Below, one piece after another: positions 1 to 11,661 of a stretch of DNA of 64,000 nucleotides. Below the pieces are notes generated by a model that worked only from the letters and a program-made list of their open reading frames with translations, was not told the DNA's origin and searched no databases. The translations under genes and the position numbers were made by a program. Location of the stretch: the NCBI RefSeq assembly GCF_022965805.1, contig NC_133108.1, forward strand, positions 43,904,051 through 43,968,050, given 5' to 3'. This DNA comes from Primulina eburnea (lineage: Eukaryota > Streptophyta > Magnoliopsida > Lamiales > Gesneriaceae). Every line of letters begins with the position of its first letter. Positions within the stretch are counted from its first letter, which is position 1.

Positions 1-626
1 TCGATTAATTCGAATGAAAACAAATGTAGTCGGAGAAAGTCTTCCAAGTTTGAACAAGAAAAACAGCATAGTTGAAATATGGTCTACAAAAACCAGTTCT
101 TGACAAGACTACTCGCTCTTGTTCACCCAATTTCCCAAAATAAAGAAAGCTATTATAATTTTAAAACCAGAAATAAAATTGATTTTTAATAAACCATTTA
201 ACATTATTCATGAGTAAACAGCAAAAATCTTAGGAAAATCTTCAGATAGGGGAGGGTGTGCAGTTTACGTTTCGAGGATAACTGGATTTAGTATTGCTCC
301 TATCTACCTAAGTCATACCCTCTGTCACAACCATGACAGTATTTTCCTTTAAAAATGGAACCGTAATAAAATTATGTACAAAAAAAAACCCAAACATTTC
401 TTAAATTCTGTTTCGTTTTCTTTCATAAGCTAATTCAGTTTATCAAATTTACAAGTATAAATAAATAAATAATAACAAAATCCGCGTTAGATTAGTCCTT
501 TTTTGTCAAAAAGAGAACTGAATTGGCTCTGCCATACGATTTATTAAAGTTGTATGTTAGAAGAAATCACGAGCCAACGAAACGTCTGTATCGAATAGGC
601 AGAGGTCAGCTTTTCCTTTTCTCTAA

Positions 627-661
<35 letters not shown>

Positions 662-1469
662 AGAGATATATATATATATATGTATGTAGAGACATATAAC
701 ACGTGTGTGGGGTATTGTTATGTTACTGTCAATTCGTCCGTATCTGACTTTTTCTCTATTTGATTCACTGTCAAAAGGAGGAAAAGATCAAAATTATGCA
801 ATAGATTGAATAATTTTTTTTGACAGACAATAGATTGAATAATTGTGTGGTTATTATTAACATAATTATTATAGATAGTCATTCAATGGACATTATTCTT
901 ATTTAAAATGTAAAAACATGCCAGTTCGAGTGCGCCATCACTCGCTGGTAGTGTGGTATGGATCAAAGTGGTCTTCAGGTGTTGTAGAAATATTATAATT
1001 AATTATATTATATTATATATAAATATGTGCGTGAATAAGATAAAAAAAACCTGTCCACATTTACCCACCCAACTCTCTCTCCTATTCAGCATCAGTCCAC
1101 ATAAGCACAACGCAAATAGGATGCTATTTTCTCTAATTCTTCGAAATTCCAAGTTGAAAAATGTTGGATTTCACTAGAATTATCGTGTGATATCATCTAC
1201 AAATAAAAGTAAACCTTATGAAATTAAAAAGGGAAATCAATGAAAACCCAGTAAAAAATTACAACTTTTTTGGTTCTAAACAAATGTAAATCAGTGTACC
1301 AAAAGATTGCACAAGTCTGCCCTCAGTGTACATTGATGAAGTTGGTAGACAAATCGAGTAAACTTCTCAGTTTTTATTAGTAAACTTGAGGATGCGGGTC
1401 AATAGCAGATGATTTTGCATGTACCTGCTTCATTCTTACCCAAGAATTTCCTTTTTCCACTAGCGCTGA
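1..1469. other. AT-rich spacer downstream of TIR1
   Basis: No coding region is supported here. It holds the presumed 3' UTR of the TIR1-like gene (minus strand) and a compound microsatellite at about 622-681. The short ORFs have no plausible composition or recognisable motif. Confidence 0.6.
622..681. repeat. Compound microsatellite (CT)n(CA)n(TA)n
   Basis: Consecutive dinucleotide runs: CT from about 622, CA from about 637 to 662, then TA from about 666 to 681. Likely polymorphic. Confidence 0.9.
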
Positions 1470-4457
1470 TTAAGACACTGAATCTTCTTTCATCGTCCAA
1501 ATAAAACCTGGCATGTCGAATCTTCGTCCGGTAACAGTCCGGTATACGTAGAGTTTCTCTACAGGGCAGGTTTCGGGCCTTGAATCAGGGGGACCTCTTT
1601 CATCTATAACTTCAACATTGAGCTTCGGCATCTTTTTACCGAGAAGTTTGCATGCTCCAAAACTTACCAAGCAAGAAGACATCCAAAGGGATCGCATTGT
1701 CTCCAGCTTGGAGGCATTAGCCAAAAGTGCCTTGTCCCCAAACGGACAGTCTCGAATCTCCAGTTTCCGGAGGCTATCGCACCCTGACAATATATGATGG
1801 AGGCCCAAGTCACTATCCCCAGCAAAAGCTATAGAGAGCATCTCTAATTTCTTGGCATGGGTTCCAATATATTCAAAAACTCGATCCGTAAGGAGGCCCG
1901 ACAGGGATAGGCGTCGCAATTCCTTACATCTCCCCACGATGGCTCCAAAACCAGTATCCAGGGGTTCGTGGGTTAAGTAATCAGGAGCTCGGGGCTCAAT
2001 TATGCACAATCGGAAGCGTATCATCTTGGGACAATTTCTTGCTATAGAAACTAATGCAGTATTAGACATCTGGCGACAGAAGTAAAGAACAGATTGAAGC
2101 TTTGGGCAGCCCTCTGAAACATAGACGAGCCCCTGTTCTGTCAAAGAAACATTAGGTTCTCCCCCAAAAGGGTCTGAAGGGAACACCCGAAGTTCCTGCA
2201 AATCCTTGCAAGATGAAGCAAGGGCTTCAAGACCACTGTCTTCAATGTAATCCAGAACCTAAGCATGACAAATACACTCAAGATTTGATATTCGCAATGG
2301 GAATAAAATTTCAAATTGTACAAAACTAATGGCCTCTGGCAGTTGAGAATTACGTAACCTTCGAAATATTTATATTCAGTTACTCATGCAAATTATTGCA
2401 ACTAAAGAAGTAGTTTCATTTGTGTATCACTTTCTACCAACACAAGTAAAAATGTAATCATTGAAGATTTCACAATCGGGAAATTAAAGCTTACGAACAG
2501 AATAGCACGACATGAAGCAGGTAGAATTACATACCCATAGACGCTGTAAATTTCGACAATGGCTAACAAGCTTGAGAAGATCAGAACTTTGAACTGTTGC
2601 ATAGCTTAAATTCAGAGATGTTATTCCTAAGCAGGTAGAATATATAGCTGGAAGATACGCTGGAGCCACATCCCAAAAACCAGACAAGGCTTTAATATTC
2701 TTACATGCAGAGAATGCTTCTCTCATGTTACAAAAGACATCAGAGCGTATTTCAGCTGAATAGATGCCAGTGCCCAATTCAACCAACTGAGGTGCACGGC
2801 GAAGTAGATTAGGAAGCTTCTCAAGGGGTACAGCACGATTCAGCCGTAGTGTCTTAAGATTAGGAGACCGTTCAACCAAACGCTCCAAGGTCGAGAAATT
2901 CACCTCAGAGTGCAAGCAAGACATGTTAAGAGACACCAATGAGGTGTAGTTTTTTGGAAACTGACTAAGCCAAAGCCCACTCAGGTCCTCTACTTCGCTT
3001 TCCCTCAAGTCAAGTTCTCTGAGATACCTGCATTGTAAGAACACAAGGAATCAAAATAGGGAGGCCACAAGTATAATAAATTGTTAGACTCGATGAACAC
3101 ACGGAAATAAAGAAATTAACAAGAGACAAATTAGCAAAAATACGACAAAAATCACATTTCTCACAGAAGTATTTCCTTCACCATTACCTGCAACAAAAAA
3201 CCAAGAAAATAAGTATTCTACTTCTTCTTTCCTTCTGTGGGATCTAAGATCCAAGTGCAGACTCAGTTTTTCTACCCCATCATCATAATTATACAACCAC
3301 AGAGTTTTAGCCGAATAAACTCAACATAGCGAGTAAACTTATAGAGAAAAAAATATATACTTTTTTATCCAGCAGCACTCAAACATTGCAGGAAAAGACA
3401 GTCTGCTCAATGATGAAAAGAACACGGTCTGCCAAAGAACAATACAAGTCACAATATTTCAGAGGAAAAGATCCACCGGAGTAGAAAATCAAACACGAAA
3501 CACAAAAATGGTTGCAAGATCCACAAGTGTAACAAGTTTCTTATAACAGAGCGGTGGACTTCCAGCAGAGAACACCGATCAAGATGGGATCCTATCAAAA
3601 AACTGCTAATGTAAAGCCAGAGAACAAAACCATACAGAGAGATTCAGTTATTTCTGACACATTCACCGAGTAAAAAAGGGGAAAAAAATTCCAAAATCAA
3701 TACCACGGTCTAAAATAAAGTAGAGCGAACAGTAAAATCAACAGTAAGTCCACAACCATGCTTAGCAAAAGAAGGGGCAAAAAATGCACTCTGAACTCAG
3801 TGAAAAGTACACAAATCTCAGATTCAACTCAACGACACAGCAGAAAATCATAATCTTAAGTTCAACGGAGATCAAAATCCAAACTTCAGTCTCCATTTCA
3901 GCTCAAAAACAACAAATAACTCGCTGTTCCATCAGGAAAGAAAAAAAACAAAGTACAACAAAACAAAAAAAAAAATAGCACTTCATTTCCCAAATATTCA
4001 CCTGCAACTAGCATGCAATCGAAGCGAGACCTTCGGTCGAAAACCCCTCACACGACGAGAGCACCAAGACTTTGAAATTCTTAAACGATTTGGAAATCAG
4101 CTCCAAACACTCATCCGTCACCACCATACGCTTCAGCTTGATCTCCTCGAGTAACGGGTAAGCCACGGACATCGCCGCCACCCACGGATAGAAGTACGCA
4201 CCCCAACCGTCCGGAACGAGGTTGAAATCCGCAAAATGCGGCTTCCCCTTCATCTCCAGAGCTTTCACCTCCGGAAACCTCCGGATCACCACCTCCGGCG
4301 AGACGGCGTAGCAATTTCCTAAGAAGATACGGCTGCGGCACCACCGCTCGATCTCGTACCAAGACTTGCACACCAGCGAAACCGCGTTCCGATCTCTGTC
4401 CGTGTTGAGGAACGAGAAGACGTGCTCCAGGACCTCCTCCGGGAAAGAGTACGCCAT
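1470..4457 (-). CDS. TIR1: TIR1-type F-box auxin receptor (3 exons, frameshifted at the end of exon 1)
   Basis: Auxin co-receptor and substrate-recognition subunit of an SCF ubiquitin ligase; in the nucleus it binds auxin and targets Aux/IAA repressors for degradation. Exons by splice consensus: 4457-4002, 3027-2535, 2258-1470 (578 aa if in frame). Exon 1 starts [17 protein letters not shown] (F-box) and continues with [17 protein letters not shown]. Exons 2-3 give leucine-rich repeats including FRLCIIEP and LSLSGLLTD, which carry the Arg and Ser known to contact auxin in Arabidopsis TIR1. The C-terminus ([16 protein letters not shown]) is TIR1-like rather than AFB2-like. The exon lengths sum to 3n+1: one extra base near 4013 makes TAG at 4010-4008, before the exon 1 donor, so the frame as written ends after 149 codons. 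An allele or an assembly error are both possible. Exon 3 keeps the miR393 site. Identification is very secure. Confidence 0.95.
1682..1699 (-). promoter_or_regulatory. miR393 target site in TIR1 exon 3
   Basis: The plus strand here reads TCCAAAGGGATCGCATTG, identical to the first 18 nt of the conserved plant miR393, so the TIR1 mRNA (minus strand) is complementary to it. It lies in the codons for the TMRSLWM segment, where TIR1/AFB mRNAs are known to be cleaved by miR393. This predicts post-transcriptional control and phasiRNA production. Confidence 0.93.
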
Positions 4458-4982
4458 GGGAGGGGTACAATGGTAATTTTTCCGTGTCTGGAAAGCTAGA
4501 GAGAGAGACGAGAGGGTCTACTGTGAGGTGGAAATGGATTGGGAGGCCAATTGTAGAAGATAAGGATTTCGTTAAAAAAGTACTTAACCTGCGGGTGAGG
4601 TTTGCATTTAACTAGGGTTCATTTGAGGCGTGGGAGTTCACATGTGTGTGCTGAATCGTTTTTTAACCGTTGGATTTACTGGGAGCTTGCCCCATAAATT
4701 TTGTTATTACCTGGATTTTATTTTATGTACTGATAATTATATTTTCAATTATAACTTCCACTTATTTAATTAAAATTAATTTCCTTTTAGAAAATAATTT
4801 GATTTAGATTCAGATATTTGTATATTCTTCTTTATAATTAAATTGTCTTTTTGAAGGTAAAAAAAAGTAAGAGGTTGATTGATTGCATTTTTTACATATT
4901 TAGAGTATTTGAAAAAGTATTTGTTAATTCAAAAATAAAAATAACTTATAAAAAATTAAAAAAAATTTATTTTTTATGGTAA

Positions 4983-5148
4983 AAACTTGTGTGAGACGAT
5001 CTTAAGTGTCGTATTTTGTATGACGGATCTCTTATTTGAGTAATCAATGAAAAAGTATTACTATTTATTTTAAGAGTATTGTTTTTTATTGTGAATATAA
5101 GTATGATTGACATGTATAAAGATTCGTGAAACCGTATACTCACTTTTT
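4983..5148 (+). mobile_element. Diverged copy of the GTGAGAC short transposon
   Basis: Starts with the family's AAAACTTGTGTGAGACG end. Internal blocks match (GGATCTCTTATTTG, AAAAAGTATTACT, GATTGACATGT) and the end is GAAACCGTATACTC. Its target duplication is no longer clear. Confidence 0.75.
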
Positions 5149-5576
5149 ATTTAAAATCTTATTATAAGTTTTCGATTATACCCTGTTACAAAATTTTAAT
5201 CAATAGGACATTAGATTTTATATAGTCCAAATTTAGTTGGTAAAATATGAAAGTCGAGAAGCGATTTAACAAGGAGGGTGTTGGGATGGAGGTCCCTCAG
5301 GCAATACAAAATTATAAACTACTACTTGTGGCTAAGAAGAATGAGTTGATGTAATATTTAATATGTATGATATGAATAAATAATTTATATTATATCTAAA
5401 AAACTTTAATTATTTTTAAATTAAAATATATATCTAAAAATGATAGCTAGAACTCGTGAATAATAAGTTTATTGAAATATGAAGAATATACATTTTTTTA
5501 CTATTTATTAAAACACAACAAACTCTTTTAATACTGTATTAAAAACTCAACTCATAAAAAATTTAATTTTTGTATT

Positions 5577-5668
5577 AAAAAAGTATTATTTTTATGGTGA
5601 ATATCGATAGGATTGACCCATTTCACATATAAATATTCGTGAGACCGTCTTACAAAAACATCCTCTAT
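5577..5668 (+). mobile_element. 3' fragment of the GTGAGAC short transposon
   Basis: Only the distal half is present: AAAGTATTATTTTTATGGTG, GAATATCGATAGGATTGACC, then ATTCGTGAGACCGTC. Confidence 0.7.
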
Positions 5669-5976
5669 TTTAAATATGTTTTTCAATTCTAACTTATGTG
5701 TTAGGGTAGCATCAGTTTTTTATCTCGAGCCAAATATACATTATCGAATATTTGTCATATTATCAAAATTTATAATTAGTGATAACAATACAATTTTAAT
5801 TTTTAAAATAGTAGAATATATCAAACACCACATATCAATCACTTCACTCATAGATACAATTATAGATTCCGAGCGAAATACTTTAAAATATTTTGTGTCA
5901 CCCAAAAAAGACATATCTTTATATTGATTATTCGACTAGTTCAAATTTAAGCAAAACTACTGATTTCTTATGTGAG

Positions 5977-5981
<5 letters not shown>

Positions 5982-6019
<38 letters not shown>
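5982..6019. repeat. (AT)n microsatellite
   Basis: An uninterrupted AT dinucleotide run of nearly 40 bp. Confidence 0.95.
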
Positions 6020-6023
<4 letters not shown>

Positions 6024-6682
6024 TTATATGAGATGATTTACCGCAAATAGTTATTGTAGGATGTCACACGTAAAATAAAATATTATAATATAATATAGAT
6101 ATTTTTTAATTAAAATTTGTTTTTTAAATATATATATATAAATAAAATAAAAGGCGTGTCCCTACGTACTCGGGTTGAACTGGAACAGATCGACACTGCA
6201 GCAGATGCAACCACTGGAGTTGTATAATTAAGTACAGAGTTCTTAATGACGAAATCACCCTTAACCTAATAAGGTCTCATCGAAGTAAAGCAAGGTTAGT
6301 ATTGTCAGAACAATGAAAGGGACATGGTATCATGGGTTGGCACAGTCACAGCATGGACCTGTCCCTTTTACATTTCTCTGAAAGAAAAATCTTCGAATGT
6401 TTTACAAAATATATTAAAATTATTTAAATAATCAATTTATACACACACGTATATATATTGCTCCAAAAAATGAGATCGCTCACTTTATACGTCTCTCATC
6501 CCCGTCTCGACAAGATTGTGAGAGGAGGTAAATTATGGTGACTCAACCAACCAACAGCAGCTAGAGTTTATGTTACACCACGCAGAGTTGTATTGCACGA
6601 TAGTTGATTGTTTATGAAATTGAGGATTCAAAAAAATTTAGAATTTATTATTTTATTTTAACAATGAGAAATATGAGTATCT

Positions 6683-6862
6683 TTCTTGTGAAACGGTCTC
6701 ACGAATCTTTATTCGTAAAACGATCTCACGAATCTTTATTTGTGAGACAAGTCAAACATACCGATATTCACAATAAAAAGTAATATTTTTCATGAATGAC
6801 CTAAATAAGATATTTGTTTCACAAAATACGACCCGTGAAACCATCTCACAAATTTTTTTTCC
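6683..6862 (-). mobile_element. GTGAGAC short transposon, minus orientation
   Basis: The reverse complement shows the family order: CTCAC palindrome, ATTTTGTGAAACAAATAT, a GTCATTCATGAAAAATATTA block, TCGGTATGTTTGAC and terminal GTGAGACCGT. The outer end near 6690-6730 has a partly duplicated TCTCACGAATCTTTATT block. Confidence 0.75.
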
Positions 6863-7603
6863 GATAATTATTTGAGAATCATCATTAATAAAATAATTAG
6901 ATTTGATTGATCTGCCCACGCATGGCTCTCCGGGAATCTCTCTTGAGATCCTTAATATTAATATATTTATTATATTGAAATTATTAGGATAATTACCAAT
7001 TTCAACCATGATATATAATTATTTACTGAGATTATAAAAAAAAATATTTAATTTTACATGCAAATAAGTGCATTTCTTTATTTTATTTTATTGTACGTGA
7101 TATTCCAGTAAACGACAAATAAAAGGTGGTGGCTCACTTTAAACTGAAATGTATAATCATCACTTAATTAACATTATAGTCCCAATTATGCGACTATTAA
7201 TCCCAGCCACTCATTTTGATAGGAAAAAGAAAACCCGAACACGTGATTGAAAAGTTAAATGTAATTATATTAATTATTAACGTTAATTAATTACCTCGTA
7301 ATAACTGCTCAAAAAGTGGACTTCGACTAAACTTGCTCAACCTTAATGATGGGGTCCTCGTTATAAATATATTTATTTAAAATTAATTTTCGATTTACAT
7401 ATGAAAATAATATTGCACGTACATTAAACAAAGGTTATTTTTATGATTTTTTTTTAAATAATTTTTTTTGGTTAAGTAAAAACAACATCCATGGTAACTA
7501 CTTGTGTAGAAGAGTCGATGACTCGATAATGTAGATATATGTTTATTAATTAAATAATATTATCAAACAATCCCTGCATAAACTACTTGGCAATTAATTT
7601 TAG

Positions 7604-7784
7604 GGCAAAAACTTGTGTGAGACGGTCTCACAGGTCGTATTTGTGAGACGGATCTCTTATTTGGGTCATCCATGAAAAATATTACTTTTTATGCTAAGAG
7701 TATTACTTGTTATTGTAAATATGGGTAGGGTTGACCTGTTTGACAGATTAAGATCCGTGAGACGGTCTCACATTAGACCCACTC
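7604..7784 (+). mobile_element. GTGAGAC short transposon with 9-bp TSD
   Basis: Intact 181-bp copy starting GGCAAAAACTTGTGTGAGAC and ending GTCTCACATTAGACCCACTC. It is flanked by the 9-bp direct duplication TAATTTTAG at 7595-7603 and 7785-7793. Both ends carry a subterminal GTGAGAC/GTCTCAC palindrome; the middle holds a tandem TATTACTT motif. It has no coding capacity. Size and a 9-bp TSD fit a non-autonomous Mutator-like MITE (inference). Confidence 0.88.
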
Positions 7785-8115
7785 TAATTTTAGCCTTCAA
7801 TAATTTTGAAAGGCTTCTTCTTTTAATAATAGTAGTAATTTTGCTTGCTTTGGGGGATTTTGCAAGGAATTAAAATATGTAAATTACGATGAAAAATTAA
7901 ATGTGAGAATTTTTCCAAATAACCTTTTTTTTATATTCATATATACCAATATTTTATGCAACAATAGCTTGTGGCAAGTTTAAATTTGTCATAACATTTT
8001 CTATGATTTTGTTGAGTCAATTGTTAACATGTATACCACAAACGTTTAATTATACATTTTATCTCTTTAGTAATATACTATGCCATGTCAATTATCACAT
8101 TTTACAAAAAAATCT

Positions 8116-8490
8116 TAGGCAAAACTTTGTGTGAGACGATCTCACGGATCATATTTTGTGAGACGGATCTCTTATTTGGGACATCCATTAAAAATTATTG
8201 TTTTTTATGTTAAAAGTATTACTTTTTGTGTAGGTCTCATGTGAGACCGTCTCACGGATCTTAATCCGTGAGACGGGTCAACCCTACTCATATTCACAAT
8301 ATAAAGTAATACTCTTAGCATAAAAAGTAATACTTTTTCATGGATGACCCAAATAAGATATCCGTCTCACAAATATCACCCGTAAGACCGTCTCACACAA
8401 GTTTTTGCCTTACTTTTTAGTGTGAATATCGGTAGAAATGATCCGTCTTACCGATAAAGATTCGTGAGACTGTCTCACAAGAGATCTACT
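8116..8490 (+). mobile_element. Older GTGAGAC short transposon split by a second copy
   Basis: The 5' half (GGCAAAACTTTGTGTGAGAC onward) ends at 8227. The 3' half resumes at 8410 (TTACTTTTTAGTGTGAATAT) and ends GAGACTGTCTCAC. Removing 8228-8409 and one copy of TTACTTTTT restores one continuous family member. Confidence 0.85.
8228..8409 (-). mobile_element. Younger GTGAGAC short transposon nested in an older copy, with 9-bp TSD
   Basis: A 182-bp copy in minus orientation, flanked by TTACTTTTT at 8219-8227 and 8410-8418. The host sequence is itself a family member, so the empty site is known and both ends are defined exactly: GGCAAAAACTTGTGTGAGAC at one end and GAGACCTACAC at the other. Confidence 0.9.
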
Positions 8491-9004
8491 TAAAATCTTA
8501 TGGGATCATTTAACATATTAATTTTATTATATGAATCTTATATCCAACCCAATCTATACAAAATATTAATTTTTATGCCAAAAAAAATCGTCTGACAGAT
8601 CAATTTTATGAGACGAATCTTATATCCAACCCGATCTATAAAAAATATTATTTATATGAACATGATCGAGTTGTCTCGTACCAGTCTTCGTACCAGATGA
8701 AGAACTTATTTACTACTTAACTCTAATTAATTAAATAAATCCTTAAACATACTTTTACCTTAAAATAAATTATTCTTTGACTTAAATTTAATTTAAGAAT
8801 GCTTTCTTGTTATTAAATTTTATCTCAATACTCCAACTCCAGTCCGGCCTCGCTTATTTATCAAAAAAGATAAAACTAAACTTCTGCGTAAAATAAATAA
8901 GCATGACTCAACAATTTTAAGAAATGAATTTAAACACTCCATAAAATTAGTTTTTATTTTAAATAATAACAATTATGCATGGCTTATACGTAGTCTGATT
9001 TATC

Positions 9005-9283
9005 GGGTTCTACATGTTGCTCTTGTCACTTCCTAGCTCATTTGATCCTTTTGTGGTGAATTTCAACAAGAACAAGCTAGAGCCTACCCTTGAGGAGTTG
9101 GTGAACATGTTAGTTACGTTTGAGTCCACCATCAAAAAAGAAAGCTGGTTCTTTATGTGGGTTCTTCCTCTGATACGAAGACTGGTTCACAGAATATCAA
9201 CTATTCGTACATATGAAGTGATGAGTTTTCCATCTTCTCAAAAACTCTCGAATCATGTAGGTCTAAACCGATGTAAAAATTAG
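9005..9283 (+). pseudogene. Copia-type retrotransposon gag remnant
   Basis: The reading frame from 9014 gives a gag segment typical of plant Copia elements, with PSSFDPFVVNFNKNKLEPTL and ELVNMLVTFESTIKKE (UBN2-type gag), then degenerates after about residue 45. No pol, LTR or primer site is seen nearby, so this is an old fragment. Confidence 0.75.
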
Positions 9284-10635
9284 TAAAGTTGAAGTTAATG
9301 AGGATTAAAATCCCGAGAAACTCTGTATTTAATTAAAGTTCACTTGATGAACATTTAGGTTATATGAATAGTAAATCTTCATACCAATAAGCAGTTAGAA
9401 CAAAACTATTATATGATCAATTTCATTATCAGCCTAATTATCATTAGAAATCCAATTCAATTAAAAAAATTTAAAAATAATAATAAAAGGAAAAAGTTTG
9501 CAAGAGTAAAAAAGGGAAGTACACACTATAGCATGCACATAATAAATCCAATAAGTGCTTCTGCAAAAAAGGTGGAAGATATAAATATGCATACGAAAGT
9601 CAAAAATTCAAAATTCAGTGGGGGCCCAATAGTAGAAATGGAAAGAGAAATGGGCCCTGGCCTTGAATCCGCTCACTGCCGGCCTTGGACCCGAAAACTT
9701 TTTGCCTAACCATCCCTATTTTTCTCACTTAATCCTGCAGTTTTCACATTTATAGTGCCCAACTTTTCAAAAGCTTGCCTCTCTCGACCGTCTAATTGGC
9801 TGGTCTTGATTTGATATTGAAAAAGATTTATTTATCAAATTGATGGTGTTTTTTATTACATCTTCACATTATTTTATTGTAATTTTTCTCAAAGTATATA
9901 GGAAAATATATAAAATTTGTAAGAAAAAAATACCGTAATGTAAATATTCTATCAGTTGCTAATTATTTTCAATACCGTTTATTTCGAAATATGGATTTAA
10001 GATGATATCAATATCTAGTATATTTATATATCGTAATTAGATTATATATTTCTAATTAAATTTGTCGAAATAATAAAATATAATTGAATCCCATATTTGA
10101 AACAATAACTTAATATTAATCTCCAATGACTCGGATATATCTCTTTTACACATTAAACATAACGTTTCACAAAATATGATCTGTGAGACCATATCACACA
10201 AATTTTTACCAAAAAAAAATTTGCTTTAACTTGAGAGATTCCTGGGCCGTTGTCTTTTCACACTTTTCATCAACCTAAAAAACCTAAATTCAACTTTAGT
10301 AAACAGATCTCACAATGAATAGACCAGATTTATCGATAAAAACATCGGACAAATAAGATAGTTCGATTTTTTCATACATGATAGACACGATCTTCTTTGT
10401 CTTTATTTGGAGTGGTTATGACTTATGTACTCCTTATAACGTGACGAAATTTTAACATTTTGATCGTGGATACATGGTGTCTATTTCTATTAAAATGTGA
10501 GAAATATACGTGATATGATGATATTAGAATATAATAATAATTATTTCATAAATCAACTCATTAAGATCATTCGATGTGATAAATAAATATGAAATCTATG
10601 TGTTTATTATTCGAAATCATTTAATAAAATATATG
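9284..10635. other. AT-rich spacer, no gene seen
   Basis: Contains only short ORFs without recognisable features and a partial transposon end near 10155-10212 (TTTCACAAAATATGATCTGT, then a GTGAGACCATATCAC-like block). Confidence 0.6.
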
Positions 10636-10795
10636 TTAACACAAAAACTCTTGTAAATCGGTCTCACGGATCAATATCGTGAGTCGAATTTCTTGTTTGA
10701 GTCATAAATGAAAAAGTATTACTTTTTATTGTGAATTTCGGTAAGATTAGCCCGTTTCACAGATAAAGATCCGTGAGACAGACTCACAAAAAACA
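10636..10795 (+). mobile_element. Diverged GTGAGAC short transposon
   Basis: Shows ACAAAAACTCTTGTAAATCG, the GGATCAATATCGTGAGTCG and GAGTCATAAATGAAAAAG blocks, and the terminal GATCCGTGAGACAGACTCAC. It lies just outside the viral insertion. Confidence 0.75.
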
Positions 10796-10810
10796 TACTC
10801 AAGTGAGAAT

Positions 10811-10890
10811 ATCATAAGGGGAAATTGTAAATCAGTACCTAGAGCCCCACCATCTTTCTTTTAACTCCCCATTTCCCACAATACCCTTAA
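10811..10890 (-). repeat. Repeat related to 19084-19201, outward facing
   Basis: On the minus strand it reads TTAAGGGTATTGTGGG, then GGGGAGTTAAAAGAAAG, GGTACTGATTTACAATTTCC. A related series (TAAGGGTGTCTATGGG, AGGGAGTTGAAAGGAAAAG, GGACTGATCCACAATTCTCC) occurs on the plus strand beyond the other end of the virus. Hand alignment suggests roughly 70% identity, with a ~30-bp gap in this copy. Confidence 0.6.
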
Positions 10891-11197
10891 ATCATTATTT
10901 AAAATAATTGACTTTTCTTTTTGAATATAACGGTCCATCATGTTTCCGTAAAATAAATTAAATCTTTAACCTTTTTGACCAGCGTATCACCGGGTTATAT
11001 CCGCCGTATTTTACGAACTGCTCCTCACAGTCCAACCACACGATCGCAACCGATGGTTACTAAGCAGATTCCTTCAGCAATACTTGGCACAGCTCTAATT
11101 CGTTTCCTACCTTAGAGCGTACAGCAAAAGATCAAATTTTGAAAATAATACATGAGAGGGACTAAGAGCAAAGATCTCTTTTATTCAAACACAAACA

Positions 11198-11207
11198 TTT
11201 ATTTATT
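11198..11207 (-). terminator. Putative viral poly(A) signal
   Basis: Overlapping AATAAA hexamers on the minus strand, about 155-170 nt beyond the TATA box at 11368-11361. This is the usual caulimovirid arrangement, where the signal lies shortly after the pregenomic RNA start and is bypassed on the first pass. Confidence 0.5.
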
Positions 11208-11360
11208 ACATAGTAACCTCCTGTAGAGGAGGAGAAACTTGTTTAGCTACTTATCGTAGCTGAACTCTTAACACACATAAAACTTGAAAGAAAATATTAC
11301 AACCTTATATGAAAGAAATGGAGAAAATATTTGATGATCTTCACTTCCTTCTTCCGTCTT

Positions 11361-11368
11361 TATTTATA
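11361..11368 (-). promoter_or_regulatory. Putative pregenomic RNA TATA box
   Basis: TATAAATA on the minus strand, in the non-coding region after the last viral ORFs, where the 35S-type promoter is expected. A second TATAAATA lies at 11716-11709, 48 nt before the 66-codon ORF. Both assignments rest on position and motif only. Confidence 0.5.
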
Positions 11369-11460
11369 GAAGGCTTCTTCGGATTTGAAACTCGGATTTC
11401 AAATCTTCATTAGCCTTTACAGCTTGCTAGGGGACCATGTAGTGGTTGAAGGGTCCCTGT

Positions 11461-11661
11461 CTAGATTATTAATCTGGACATCAACTTCTCATCCTCCTTT
11501 ATCTCTTTTAGATACCAATGACGATGAGTTTCCAGGATATCGGCAGTAATTTCATCTTTTTTATACTCTTTGAAATGATTTACTAACCATTTAAGAGCTT
11601 CTGCCTCTTTCCTCTTGTATGTTATCCTCCTTTTCAAAACTTTTAAATATACTCGATACAT
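11461..11661 (-). CDS. Small viral ORF (66 aa), function unknown
   Basis: An ATG-started frame of 66 codons between the transactivator-position ORF and the promoter region. The product is rich in Lys and Glu (YKRKEAEALKWLVNHFKEY) and probably helical. I recognise no domain. A TATAAATA at 11716-11709 lies just upstream, so it could be expressed from its own RNA, or it may simply be open by chance inside the promoter region. Confidence 0.4.
   Translation of the reverse strand: MYRVYLKVLKRRITYKRKEAEALKWLVNHFKEYKKDEITADILETHRHWYLKEIKEDEKLMSRLII

Larger units (their letters stand above)
4485..9000. other. AT-rich intergenic region with transposon debris
   Basis: Between the TIR1 5' end and the Copia scrap I find no gene. 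It contains several short-transposon copies (listed separately), a TA microsatellite and low-complexity AT sequence. Short ORFs such as those at 5676-5927 and 7691-7873 are transposon or AT-rich noise. Confidence 0.7.
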
